Origin: Spirosoma aerolatum
Lineage (GTDB): Bacteria > Bacteroidota > Bacteroidia > Cytophagales > Spirosomataceae
DNA length: 64,000 nt
Reading direction: 5' to 3'
Assembly (NCBI RefSeq): GCF_002056795.1
Contig: NZ_CP020104.1
Location: forward strand, 686,001-750,000
Shown here: positions 1 to 8,511 of the stretch, one piece after another
How the letters are laid out: each line of letters starts with the position of its first letter
How positions within the stretch are numbered: the first letter of the stretch is position 1
Translations under genes and position numbers: made by a program
Notes under the pieces: model-generated
What the model was told of the DNA's origin: nothing
What the model saw: only the letters and a program-made list of their open reading frames with translations
The model's database searches: none

Positions 1-12
1 CATTTACTTCAG

Positions 13-1017
13 TCAGTGCAATTGTGTCAGCGTAGCCATTAAGTGATAGATCGAATCGCAACGGATGGGCTCCGATTTTTCGGTCAGCAGCCATGTGGGT
101 TGACCGTTCGCATAATCAATCGTAATCCGGGTGGTGGCCAGGGGCTCTACGGCGAAACCACTGCGTTCCAGCGCGCGCTTCGTCCAGGTATAGGTTTCGC
201 CATCGCCCGTCAGCGTGACGGTTCGGGTCAGTGGTTTTTCCAGCCGGAAGGCACCCGTTTGCCTGTCGAACAGAAGCCCGTCGTTGCCGAAGACCCGCTC
301 AAAGCTGCCGTCCAGGACCAAGTCTTCCGGTGCCCCAGCCACCAGTTCACCACCTTTGGCCAGCAGCCAGATTCGGTCGGCACTGCGTAGGGCCAGGTCC
401 AAATCATGGGTGGAGACCAGCACAGCCCGGCCGGTTTCGTGGGCCATTTTTTGGAGCAGTTGCATGACTTCGACCCGACGGGGCAGGTCCAGAAACGCCG
501 TAATTTCATCCAGCAACATCACCTGAGGTTCCTGCGCCAACGCCCGGGCCATCATCACCCGCTGACGTTCGCCGTCGCTCAGCTCGTTCAGGCTGCGATG
601 GGCCAGCCCATTAGCGCCAACCTGCTCAATGGCCCAGGCAATCCGCTCGTGGTCATGCGCTGTCAGTTGCCCCGACCAGTTCGTATACGGGTAGCGACCC
701 AGACTGACGATTTCGTAGGAAGTTAATAGACCCCCGTCCACTTTTTCGGTCAAGACAACGCTGAGGTATTTGGCCAGGGCGCGGGGCGGCAATTCGTGGA
801 CATTGGTTCCGTCCAGTTCGGCCACACCCGCCAGGGGCTTCTGCATGCCGGCCAGGGTACGTAACAAGGTCGACTTTCCGGCTCCGTTCGGGCCCAGCAG
901 GCATACGAACTCACCCGCCCGCAGATCGAGGTTGATCTTCTCGGCGACCAAAACCGGTTGACGCCCGGTGGTTTGGTACCCAATGGTTAAGTCACGAAGC
1001 TGAAACACGTTTTTCAT
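13..1017 (-). CDS. Iron/cobalamin-type ABC transporter ATP-binding protein (FecE/BtuD-like)
   Basis: This is the cytoplasmic ATPase of a type II importer for metal chelates or cobalamin. Visible motifs are Walker A GPNGAGKST (about residues 42-50), signature LSDGERQ (146-152), Walker B VMLLDE (166-171) and the H-loop STHD. At 334 aa it is longer than the usual 250-270 aa. About 75 extra C-terminal residues have no motif I recognise; such tails occur on Bacteroidota FecE proteins. It is the last gene of the long minus-strand run, 12 bp after the FecCD permease, and almost certainly pairs with it. The substrate cannot be read from the ATPase; the context suggests a metal complex. Confidence 0.93.
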   Translation of the reverse strand: MKNVFQLRDLTIGYQTTGRQPVLVAEKINLDLRAGEFVCLLGPNGAGKSTLLRTLAGMQKPLAGVAELDGTNVHELPPRALAKYLSVVLTEKVDGGLLTSYEIVSLGRYPYTNWSGQLTAHDHERIAWAIEQVGANGLAHRSLNELSDGERQRVMMARALAQEPQVMLLDEITAFLDLPRRVEVMQLLQKMAHETGRAVLVSTHDLDLALRSADRIWLLAKGGELVAGAPEDLVLDGSFERVFGNDGLLFDRQTGAFRLEKPLTRTVTLTGDGETYTWTKRALERSGFAVEPLATTRITIDYANGQPTWLLTEKSEPIRCDSIYHLMATLTQLH

Positions 1018-1029
1018 GGCTCGGTAGGA

Positions 1030-2121
1030 TTAGAGGGAACGCATCCGTTTGTTACGCAGAATAATCCACATCACTACGGGGGCACCCAGTACGGCGGCAA
1101 TGGCGTTGAGGTGCAGAAAATGCCGTTCCCAGGGCAGGTGTACCATCAGATCGGCGCTCATGGCAATCAATGCGCCCACGCCAATTACCCCCGGCAATAG
1201 TACCCGGTGATCGGACGTACCGAACAGGCCCCGCGTCAGATGCGGGATAATCATACCCAGAAACAGAATGGGACCGCAATAAGACGTAACCGGGGCCGTC
1301 AGCAGAACGGTAGCGGACAAAATAGCGATGCGGGTTGTCTTGAGGTTCAATCCCAGCGAATGCGCGTAGGTCTCCCCCAGCAGCAGCGCGTTTAGCGGTT
1401 TGACCAGCGCAATGCTGACGGCTAAGCCCAGCCCCACGAACAGGGCCAGGTAGGGTAGCTGCTCCCAGAACACCCCCGCGAAGCTTCCGTCATTCCAGCC
1501 CGCAAACACCTTTCCCTGCGATTGGTTGGTAAAATGCAGAATGATGCTGACCAGTCCCTGCGACAGAAAACCCAGCATCAGCCCGAACACCAACAGGGTA
1601 ACGGTATTGACGTACCGGCTAACCGACACCATCAGCAGCAACACGAGGATACAGCCCAGGGCCGACCCGGCCACAATGCTCAGGTTGCTCAGAAAGGCCA
1701 GCTGCTCCAGAAAGGCCGACCCTACGACCGAAGCCGTCGTCACGACCAGTGCCACACCCAATTGCGAACCGGCCATGAGTCCCAGCGACCAGGGTTCGGC
1801 CAGGGGATTGCGAAAGACCGTTTGCAGGTGCATTCCGGCTACGCCCAGGGCCGCCCCGCCCAGCAAGGCCGCCAGTGCGCGGGGGAGCCGCAGTTCCATG
1901 ATGATTTTGCCGGTGCTGTCATCAGCTGCGGTTCCCGTTAAGGCGGCTATGATCTCGCGAACCGGAATCGACACAGCACCAATGCTGATTTCGAGCAAAA
2001 AAACGCCGATGACCCCGAGACTAATCAGGCTAAAAACCAGCACACGACGGGGCGTTGTGGACGGGCGAATGAGCGGTTCGGGAATCGCTTTTGTTGGCAA
2101 GGGTGAAGCAGTTGATTGCAT
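1030..2121 (-). CDS. FecCD-family ABC transporter permease
   Basis: Inner-membrane permease of a metal-chelate or vitamin B12 importer (BtuC/FecCD family). At 363 aa it has the usual length plus a short N-terminal tail. It shows about ten hydrophobic segments and family stretches such as MELRLPRALAALLGGAALG and the coupling-helix region GLNLKTTRIAI. It lies between the binding-protein genes and the FecE ATPase with short gaps (24 and 12 bp), so one permease/ATPase pair would serve four binding proteins. The start is at 2121 because nothing upstream in frame is better placed. Confidence 0.94.
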   Translation of the reverse strand: MQSTASPLPTKAIPEPLIRPSTTPRRVLVFSLISLGVIGVFLLEISIGAVSIPVREIIAALTGTAADDSTGKIIMELRLPRALAALLGGAALGVAGMHLQTVFRNPLAEPWSLGLMAGSQLGVALVVTTASVVGSAFLEQLAFLSNLSIVAGSALGCILVLLLMVSVSRYVNTVTLLVFGLMLGFLSQGLVSIILHFTNQSQGKVFAGWNDGSFAGVFWEQLPYLALFVGLGLAVSIALVKPLNALLLGETYAHSLGLNLKTTRIAILSATVLLTAPVTSYCGPILFLGMIIPHLTRGLFGTSDHRVLLPGVIGVGALIAMSADLMVHLPWERHFLHLNAIAAVLGAPVVMWIILRNKRMRSL

Positions 2122-2145
2122 ACGGTTTTCGGGTTGATGGAGACG

Positions 2146-3387
2146 TCAGTTCGTGGTTTTTGCCCCTTTGGTCAGTAGGACTTTTTTGAAAAAAAACAGG
2201 CGGTGGTCGGGCAGGGCTTTGGGGTAAAAGATGGCGGCTAAATCTGCCAGCACCAGGTCAGGACGGACATCGGCCGTTTCGTACCAGTCGTAGGCATCGT
2301 GCTCCGGACGCACCCGCCCCTGATACGTGTAGACCCGCCCGGTTCGGTAAGCTTTGAATCCATTCAGGTACGTAGTTGGGGGCCAGCTGACATCGCTGGT
2401 GTCGCCAACGATCCAGACATCGGCATCTTTGGCCAGGGCATAAACCTGCTCGTGGGTCATCTCGACGGGGTTGTGAGGCCCCTCGTCGGCCAGTAGATTA
2501 AGCCCCCCGGCAGCAGGAAAATAACTGGCGATAAAGTCGTTGCGGTGCGCTATACCGGGGCTTTTTCGGGGATAGTAACTGAAAACGGTTGTCTGGGGGC
2601 GTTGCTGCCCATACGTCTTTGTCAACTCCTGGCATCGCTGTTCGATGGTTGTAAAGAGCGAATCGGCTTTTTGTTCGGCATTGAAAAACAAGGCGGTTAA
2701 CTTAATCCATTCAGCCTTGCCCAGAAACGAGGATTCCTGCCAGGCAAACACCGGAACGGCCCCGGTACCCAGCTGTCGGAGTTTTTCGTAGGCTTTGAGC
2801 CGCTCGTGGTCGTAGGTGTACAGAAACAGCACATCGGGTTTCAGGGTCAGAATCAGTTCGGGGGCCGGGGCACTGTGAAAACTGTAGCCGATGGACGCTA
2901 TTTTCTTTTGTTCCCAGCGTTTGCGCAGGGTCGTGTCGTAGATGCCACCGCCCCCCATTGCAATCAACGCATTGGTGAAGCCCAGCGTAGCGATCCGCAT
3001 CACGTCGCCGTCGTCATTGGCTGCGGCTGTTCGTACAGGTATCTCAATGAGCTGAGCATCGGCTAAGCTGTCGGGCAGCGTGGGTTTGGGCGTACCCCGC
3101 TGCACCAGCACGACGTACTGCGTGGTGACCATGTTGCGGTTTTCGGCCGAGCAGGATAGCCGGACCAGTTTGTAATTGCCATGATACGAAACCGAGAAGT
3201 TCCTGGCGTGGCGGACACTCGTTTTGTGGGCAAAAGCATCGGGCTGCGTTGCACCGGTACTGGTGTCGGCAGTCGCTGAAGAGCGCGACCGACATTGCCA
3301 CAGGACACCCAGCGCCAGTAACGCTACGATAAGCCGGTACGGGAGGGCTGGATTGGAGAACAAGCGTAGTTTCATTTGGGGTGTCAC
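2146..3387 (-). CDS. Class III substrate-binding lipoprotein, paralog 1 of 4
   Basis: BtuF/FhuD-type periplasmic binding protein, 413 aa, probably anchored as a lipoprotein (lipobox-like LWQC after a hydrophobic stretch at about residues 18-32). It keeps the ARNFSVSYHGNYK motif near the N-terminus, FLGKAEWIKLTALFFNAE in the middle and AYDWYETADVRPDLVLADL near the end, all shared with the three following paralogs. By eye it is closest to the second paralog (shared RKRWEQKKIASIGYSFHS-like block). It lies 2 bp after the preceding gene and 24 bp before the FecCD gene. It should deliver a metal complex to that permease. The ligand is unknown. Confidence 0.9.
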   Translation of the reverse strand: MTPQMKLRLFSNPALPYRLIVALLALGVLWQCRSRSSATADTSTGATQPDAFAHKTSVRHARNFSVSYHGNYKLVRLSCSAENRNMVTTQYVVLVQRGTPKPTLPDSLADAQLIEIPVRTAAANDDGDVMRIATLGFTNALIAMGGGGIYDTTLRKRWEQKKIASIGYSFHSAPAPELILTLKPDVLFLYTYDHERLKAYEKLRQLGTGAVPVFAWQESSFLGKAEWIKLTALFFNAEQKADSLFTTIEQRCQELTKTYGQQRPQTTVFSYYPRKSPGIAHRNDFIASYFPAAGGLNLLADEGPHNPVEMTHEQVYALAKDADVWIVGDTSDVSWPPTTYLNGFKAYRTGRVYTYQGRVRPEHDAYDWYETADVRPDLVLADLAAIFYPKALPDHRLFFFKKVLLTKGAKTTN

Positions 3388-3389
3388 GA

Positions 3390-4604
3390 CTAGTTTTGTT
3401 TCGTCAAATGGACTTTTTTGAAAAAGAAGAGCGAATGATCGGGCAGGACATTGGGATAGAAAATCGAGACTAAATCGGCCAGTACCAGATCGGGCCGAAC
3501 TTCGGCGGTCTCGTACCAGTCGTACGCATTATGTGCATAATGAACCCGCCGGTGGTAATGGTACAGTTGCCCATTTCGGTAGGCTTTGAACCCGTTCAGA
3601 TAACTGGCGGGGGGCCATTCAGAACTGGTATCGGAGGTATCAGCCACAATCCAGACATCGGCGTTGCGGGCCAGGGCGTACACTTCTTCGTTCGTCATCC
3701 GGGCCACTCGATTTGGTCCCTGGTCGGCCAGCACATTGACGCCCCCGGCCGCCGTGAGGTAGGAGGCAAAAAAATCGTTGCGGTGGGCGAAACCCAGGCC
3801 GTTGGAGGGATGAAAGCTCAGGACTTTAACCGGTGGGCGCTGTTGATGAGCTAACTGCATCAGCTTAAGGCAACGAGTTTCGATGCGGGTAAACAGCGAG
3901 TCGGCTTTGGCCTCGGCATTGAAGAACAAAGCCGTAAACTTGATCCATTCGGCTTTACCCAGAAACGAAGGCTCATCCCAGGCCAGCACCGGCACGGCCC
4001 GAATGCCCAATTGCCGAAACTGATCCAGTCCCTTCATCTGCTCGGGGTCATGGGTAAACAGAAACAGCACGTCGGGCCGTAAACTAAGCAGCACTTCAGT
4101 TTCGGGAAGGCTATGAAAACTGTAGCCCAAAGAAGCAATCCGCTTTTGCTCCCAACGTTTACGGAGTTCGGGGTCGTAAATCTCTCCGCCCCCAAGGCCG
4201 ATCAGCTTGTCGATTTCCCCCAGTGCCGTGATTCGGCTCGCATCGCCGTCTTCATTGACCGCTGCGCTTCGGACCGGTACCTCCATCACTAAAGCATCCG
4301 CCAGGCTATCCGGCAACTGGGGTTTAGGTCTGCCGCGTTGGACGAGGACTACGTACCGGGGCTTCAGTTGGTTATGCTCTTCATCATTGGAAGCCAGCCG
4401 AATGATTTTGTAGGCGTCGTGGTAACTGACCGAAAAATTACGGGCGTACCGAATCGACATCCGATTTGTCGAAATCGAATCAACGGCTGGTCCGGCCGAT
4501 TGAGTTTCGTCCCCTTTCGATTCGTCAGTCACGGTCCGGCAACCCACGGCAGCCAGCAGCAGGACCAGCACCCACGCGCTACTTAGTCGTCGTTGTTCGT
4601 TCAT
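3390..4604 (-). CDS. Class III substrate-binding lipoprotein, paralog 2 of 4
   Basis: Paralog of the neighbouring binding proteins, about 404 aa from the ATG at 4604 (an alternative ATG lies three codons upstream at 4613). The signal peptide ends in an AAVGC lipobox. It has the shared ARNFSVSYHDAYK, FLGKAEWIKFTALFFNAE and AYDWYETAEVRPDLVLADL motifs. The start overlaps the end of the third paralog by about 26 bp, indicating translational coupling. It most resembles paralog 1, so this pair probably arose by a later tandem duplication (inference from reading the proteins, no alignment run). Confidence 0.9.
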   Translation of the reverse strand: MNEQRRLSSAWVLVLLLAAVGCRTVTDESKGDETQSAGPAVDSISTNRMSIRYARNFSVSYHDAYKIIRLASNDEEHNQLKPRYVVLVQRGRPKPQLPDSLADALVMEVPVRSAAVNEDGDASRITALGEIDKLIGLGGGEIYDPELRKRWEQKRIASLGYSFHSLPETEVLLSLRPDVLFLFTHDPEQMKGLDQFRQLGIRAVPVLAWDEPSFLGKAEWIKFTALFFNAEAKADSLFTRIETRCLKLMQLAHQQRPPVKVLSFHPSNGLGFAHRNDFFASYLTAAGGVNVLADQGPNRVARMTNEEVYALARNADVWIVADTSDTSSEWPPASYLNGFKAYRNGQLYHYHRRVHYAHNAYDWYETAEVRPDLVLADLVSIFYPNVLPDHSLFFFKKVHLTKQN

Positions 4605-5799
4605 AGTTTCCAATGAAAACGGGCTTGTGATGGGGTAATACGTCCGGGTGCAGTTGATGAATGAGGTCGGCTAAAATAAGATCGGGCCTTACCTGCCCCA
4701 GACCGTACCAATCGTAGGCGTTATGCTCGGGCTTGCTGCGCAGGTGATTGTACAGCAGCTTATCCTCCCGCCAGGCCTTAAAGCCATTCATGTAGGCTGA
4801 AGGGGGCCATTCCACCGAGGGTCGGCTACTCAATATCCAGTAATCGGCGTTGAGGGCGCGGTCGAGAAATTCTTCAACGGTATAGGCTTCGCCGATGGCG
4901 CTGGCGGGTTTAGAAAAATCTTCAAAGGGGTTAGTGGCTCCGGCGTCGCGTAACAGACGCGCTTCCACATTATTTCCCTGACAAAGCCAGAACCCTTTGG
5001 CGGCAAACTCCGCCCAGGCACAAACCGGCTTATGGGGTACGTCTTTGACTTTTTGCTTCAGTTCGGCCACGTTCCGCTCGACGGTTGCAAACAGCCCGTT
5101 CGCCTTCTCTTCCTCATTAAAGAACAAAGCCATGTATTTGATCCATTCTGCCCGGCCCAGATAGTCGATCTCGGCCCAATCGAACAACGGTGTGGTGGCA
5201 ATGCCTACCTGTCGCGATTTGTCGAGCGAGCCCGCAAAGGAAAGCCGCGATAAAACCATGAAGAAAATGTCCGGTTTCCGTTGCAGCAGCACTTCGAGCT
5301 TGGGTGGTTCAAACCAGCTATAGCCAATCTGACCCAGTTCGCCCCGCTCCGTTCGAGCCCTTACCGAATCGTTGTATGATTTTGTTCCACCTACGGCTAC
5401 CAGGCCCGGCAGCAAATCCAGCGTTTCGAGGTACGTTTCGGTACCCTCCATGTTGACGGCCACCTTTTTTACCGGCACCATGATGACCTGCGCCCTGGCT
5501 AAGTCGCCTTTCAGGGAGGGCGGTTCCGTACCGCGCTGCACCAGCACGACTACGTCTTCAATGGGGCTTTGGTCATTGGTTCCCCAGTCCCGTAAGGTGG
5601 AATTGGTCCGTACTATTTTATAATTTCCGTGATACGAGACCGTAAAGTGTCTGGCGTAGTTGACCTGGGCTTTATGCGGAAAATAGTCCTTTCCGGCTAC
5701 GTCCGATTTCGGATCGTCGGAGGTGCGCGTTGTTGTAGACTGGCAAGCCGAAACCAGCAGCCCCCCAATCAATAGCAGGAAATAGACCGTTTTTCTCAT
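4579..5799 (-). CDS. Class III substrate-binding lipoprotein, paralog 3 of 4
   Basis: BtuF/FhuD-like lipoprotein of 406 aa with lipobox LVSAC at about residues 15-19. Shared blocks are ARHFTVSYHGNYKIV, YLGRAEWIKYMALFFNEE and AYDWYGLGQVRPDLILADL. It groups by eye with paralog 4 (both have VKKVAVN/RIAVN and GQIGYSW blocks). The ATG overlaps the stop of paralog 4 in a TGATG arrangement, a classic coupled junction. The motif AYDWYG...RPD near the C-terminus is conserved in all four copies and may form part of the ligand pocket (inference). Confidence 0.9.
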   Translation of the reverse strand: MRKTVYFLLLIGGLLVSACQSTTTRTSDDPKSDVAGKDYFPHKAQVNYARHFTVSYHGNYKIVRTNSTLRDWGTNDQSPIEDVVVLVQRGTEPPSLKGDLARAQVIMVPVKKVAVNMEGTETYLETLDLLPGLVAVGGTKSYNDSVRARTERGELGQIGYSWFEPPKLEVLLQRKPDIFFMVLSRLSFAGSLDKSRQVGIATTPLFDWAEIDYLGRAEWIKYMALFFNEEEKANGLFATVERNVAELKQKVKDVPHKPVCAWAEFAAKGFWLCQGNNVEARLLRDAGATNPFEDFSKPASAIGEAYTVEEFLDRALNADYWILSSRPSVEWPPSAYMNGFKAWREDKLLYNHLRSKPEHNAYDWYGLGQVRPDLILADLIHQLHPDVLPHHKPVFIGNYERTTTTK

Positions 5800-7064
5800 C
5801 AGAGTTCGCCCCCCTCGACGGGGAATTTGGTGGTCTTATCGAATACGTCCATAAAGTACAGTTGGTGATCTGGTAGTAGTCCCGGATGCGTCAGCTTGAC
5901 CAGATCGGCCAGCACCCGGTCGGGCCATACAACGGCCATGCCGTACCAGTCATAGGCGTTGGCCTTTGGTTTACTGCGCTTGAAATTGTGGTACAACTGC
6001 CCGGTGCGCCAGGCCTGCATCGTGTTCAGCAACGTAGCGGCCGGGAGTGCCGCCGAGTGAATGTCGCCGATGATCCAGTGCTGGGCCGTTTTGCCTTCCT
6101 GCAAAAGTTGTTCGGCCGTCATCGGCTCACCGCTGTTCCGCAAGGGGCCGGCTGGATTGCCAAATACGTTAATCAGCCCAGCGTCGGCCATTAGCTCCGT
6201 TTCAACACTTTTCCTATGGATGATCCAGCGGTCTTTACCGGCATAATAGCCCCAGATGGCCGTGGGTTTTGCTGGCTGTGCAGCGACCTGTTTTTTGATG
6301 TCGGTCACATGCTGCTCGATGTCGGCAAAGAGGGCATTGGCCTGCGCTTCCGCGTTGAGAAACAGGGCATAGTACTTAATCCATTCGGCCTGCCCCAGGT
6401 AATGCTCTTCGGCCCAGTTGAAATCCGGCGCGGTAGGGATTCCCAGTTGTCGGCATTTGGCCAGCGAAGATTTGTAATCCAGATTGGCGAGCAGCATCAG
6501 AAACAGGTCGGTCTGCCGTTTCAGCAGCACTTCGACGTTCGGCGGTTGAAGCCAACTGTAACCAATCTGCCCGATGGCACCGGATTGGGCTTTCTGCCGA
6601 AGCGTATCGTCATACGAAATCAATCCACCGACGGCTACTATCCGATCTTTAGCACCCAGCTCTGTCAAAAAGTCTTCGCTCGATTCCAGGTTGACCGCAA
6701 TCCGCTGAGCCGGGATTGGGATAATGGTAGCTCCAGTCAGTTCGCCCGTCAGAGCCGGTGCTGGTGTTCCGCGTTGCACCAGCACCAGAACGTCCTGCTG
6801 GTCTTCGTGGTCGTTGCCCTCGTAGCTTCGCAGTTCGGCCTGTGTCTTCACCACTTTATAATTACCGTGATAAGAAACGGTAAAGTGTTTGGCATGAACC
6901 GGAACGGCTTTAGCCGGAAAATAATCGTTCTGACTCGCTGTAGCTTTTCCGCTTGAGGTCTCTCTCTGCGAAGCCGATTGGCAACTCATGAACAGCAGTA
7001 AACTACCCACCAGTAAATAGGTTGCCACTCGATTTAGTATGTACGTCGTACCGACCTTATCCAT
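5799..7064 (-). CDS. Class III substrate-binding lipoprotein, paralog 4 of 4
   Basis: First of the four tandem binding proteins in transcription order, 421 aa. The hydrophobic leader ends in an LFMSC lipobox (about residues 24-28). It carries AKHFTVSYHGNYKVV, YLGQAEWIKYYALFLNAE and AYDWYGMAVVWPDRVLADL. It differs from the others in the last motif (WPDRVLADL instead of RPDLVLADL) and in a longer C-terminal tail. It lies 9 bp downstream of an ABC-2 permease, so the importer and exporter-like modules are co-transcribed. Probable role: periplasmic capture of a metal complex. Confidence 0.9.
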   Translation of the reverse strand: MDKVGTTYILNRVATYLLVGSLLLFMSCQSASQRETSSGKATASQNDYFPAKAVPVHAKHFTVSYHGNYKVVKTQAELRSYEGNDHEDQQDVLVLVQRGTPAPALTGELTGATIIPIPAQRIAVNLESSEDFLTELGAKDRIVAVGGLISYDDTLRQKAQSGAIGQIGYSWLQPPNVEVLLKRQTDLFLMLLANLDYKSSLAKCRQLGIPTAPDFNWAEEHYLGQAEWIKYYALFLNAEAQANALFADIEQHVTDIKKQVAAQPAKPTAIWGYYAGKDRWIIHRKSVETELMADAGLINVFGNPAGPLRNSGEPMTAEQLLQEGKTAQHWIIGDIHSAALPAATLLNTMQAWRTGQLYHNFKRSKPKANAYDWYGMAVVWPDRVLADLVKLTHPGLLPDHQLYFMDVFDKTTKFPVEGGEL

Positions 7065-7073
7065 CCGTAGCAG

Positions 7074-8498
7074 TTATTTGTTTAGTTTCCACCAGCCCAG
7101 TCCAACCAGCAGCAACGTACCCAGCAGGAGTTTCAGCAGTCCACCCCAAATGGCAAAACCGGGTGCTGTCGATTGAAACTGCCAGGCGGGAAGCCGGTCA
7201 TAATCGGCTGGGGTCAATAATTCGTTCTTAAAGACTTTAGGCAGAAAAAAAGCGTTCCAGCGGCTATGGAAATCCCGAATTTGCCGGAGGTAATCGCGGT
7301 GGGCAGCCGCCGATGTACCCGCCAATTCATTGAACAGGTCCAGCGTGTTGACGGCGGGTAAAAACCAGCTCCACTGTTGGACGGTAGCCTCTCGGGCGGC
7401 CACGGCGGCTTCGTGCTGCTCGACCAACGGGCCAAGTGTGAGGTCAACCGCTTCGTTACGGGCATAGTACGGGCGTAGTTCCGGGTCGCGTTTGGCGGTG
7501 TCGCTGGGGAAGTAATATGCCGGATGGCGGGCGTAGTAGGGTTTGAGCACTACCGAGTCGGGTGAGTGCTGACTGTACTGATCGCGAACCAGATTTTCCA
7601 GCGTAGTCCGGTCAATGGGTTGGCTGATCGTGAGCACCTGCTGTAACATTGTTGGCAGGGCTACCACCAGCACCAGCCAGCACCCCAGCAAAACCAGCGC
7701 ATTGAAGGCCGAGGTCTTTTGAAAAGAGACGACCGCAACAATCACCCCGCCCCAAAACAGGCTGTAGACCACCGATACCAGCAGAAACTTGGCCAGTAAC
7801 CAGCCGCTTTCGGCCAGATTAATGCCCAGGATTGGCACCGCCAGTACACTGACGATCACTAAAAAGCCCAGTATGAGTAACAGCCTGAAGGCCACTTTGG
7901 CGAATACGATTTGCCTCAGCGTAACGGGTTGCGACCGCAACAAGGTGTACGTTCCCAGCTCATTTTCGGCCGATAGCAGGTTATACGACAAGGCAATCAG
8001 CAGTAGGGGCAACAGAAAAACTACGACAAAAGCCCAGTCGAAATGGCCGACGGACAGTTTTTGGGGATTGGCCAGTTCCTGCGTAAATACCTGCCGGTAA
8101 AAAGCAGCCCCCCACAGATAATAGTAATAAGGAAACAGATCGCGCATACCCAGCGAGAGGGGGGCCAGGGACGAGGGGACATGCGGCACAAAGTGATAGC
8201 CTTCAGGTACGTTTACCTCATACGCACTTCTGGCTTTAGTCCACTTTTCCAGCCGGTCGGGGGTTCTGTTGGCTGCCAGACTTGTATCGAGTCGCGCCCA
8301 GGTGGCCAGTGAGTCGAGTCGGGTCTGTTCGTCCAGGGTCAGTTGGGCAATGGTAGCTTTTTGCCGCCCCACGAACGTCCGGCCGTACAGGAGCGCATAC
8401 AACCCGGCTACCAGAGTCAGGCCCGCCAGCAGTTTTAACGCCCGACCCCGCGATAGACGAAGCCAGTCGTTTTTTAAAATCAGTAGAAAGGTGTTCAT
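7074..8498 (-). CDS. ABC-2 type permease, DUF3526-like (second pair, downstream member)
   Basis: Integral membrane protein, 474 aa. One N-terminal membrane segment (about residues 22-40) is followed by a soluble stretch of about 120 residues, then five or so membrane segments, a second soluble domain (about 280-400) and a last membrane segment. This layout is typical of ABC-2/DUF3526 permeases encoded near TonB receptors in Bacteroidota. It lies 13 bp after a similar 474-aa permease. The nearest ATPase is the one at 12234-12935, beyond the DUF5916 gene. ABC-2 proteins usually export or remodel; the substrate here is unknown. Confidence 0.85.
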   Translation of the reverse strand: MNTFLLILKNDWLRLSRGRALKLLAGLTLVAGLYALLYGRTFVGRQKATIAQLTLDEQTRLDSLATWARLDTSLAANRTPDRLEKWTKARSAYEVNVPEGYHFVPHVPSSLAPLSLGMRDLFPYYYYLWGAAFYRQVFTQELANPQKLSVGHFDWAFVVVFLLPLLLIALSYNLLSAENELGTYTLLRSQPVTLRQIVFAKVAFRLLLILGFLVIVSVLAVPILGINLAESGWLLAKFLLVSVVYSLFWGGVIVAVVSFQKTSAFNALVLLGCWLVLVVALPTMLQQVLTISQPIDRTTLENLVRDQYSQHSPDSVVLKPYYARHPAYYFPSDTAKRDPELRPYYARNEAVDLTLGPLVEQHEAAVAAREATVQQWSWFLPAVNTLDLFNELAGTSAAAHRDYLRQIRDFHSRWNAFFLPKVFKNELLTPADYDRLPAWQFQSTAPGFAIWGGLLKLLLGTLLLVGLGWWKLNK

Positions 8499-8511
8499 CT
8501 ATCAGCTAGCG

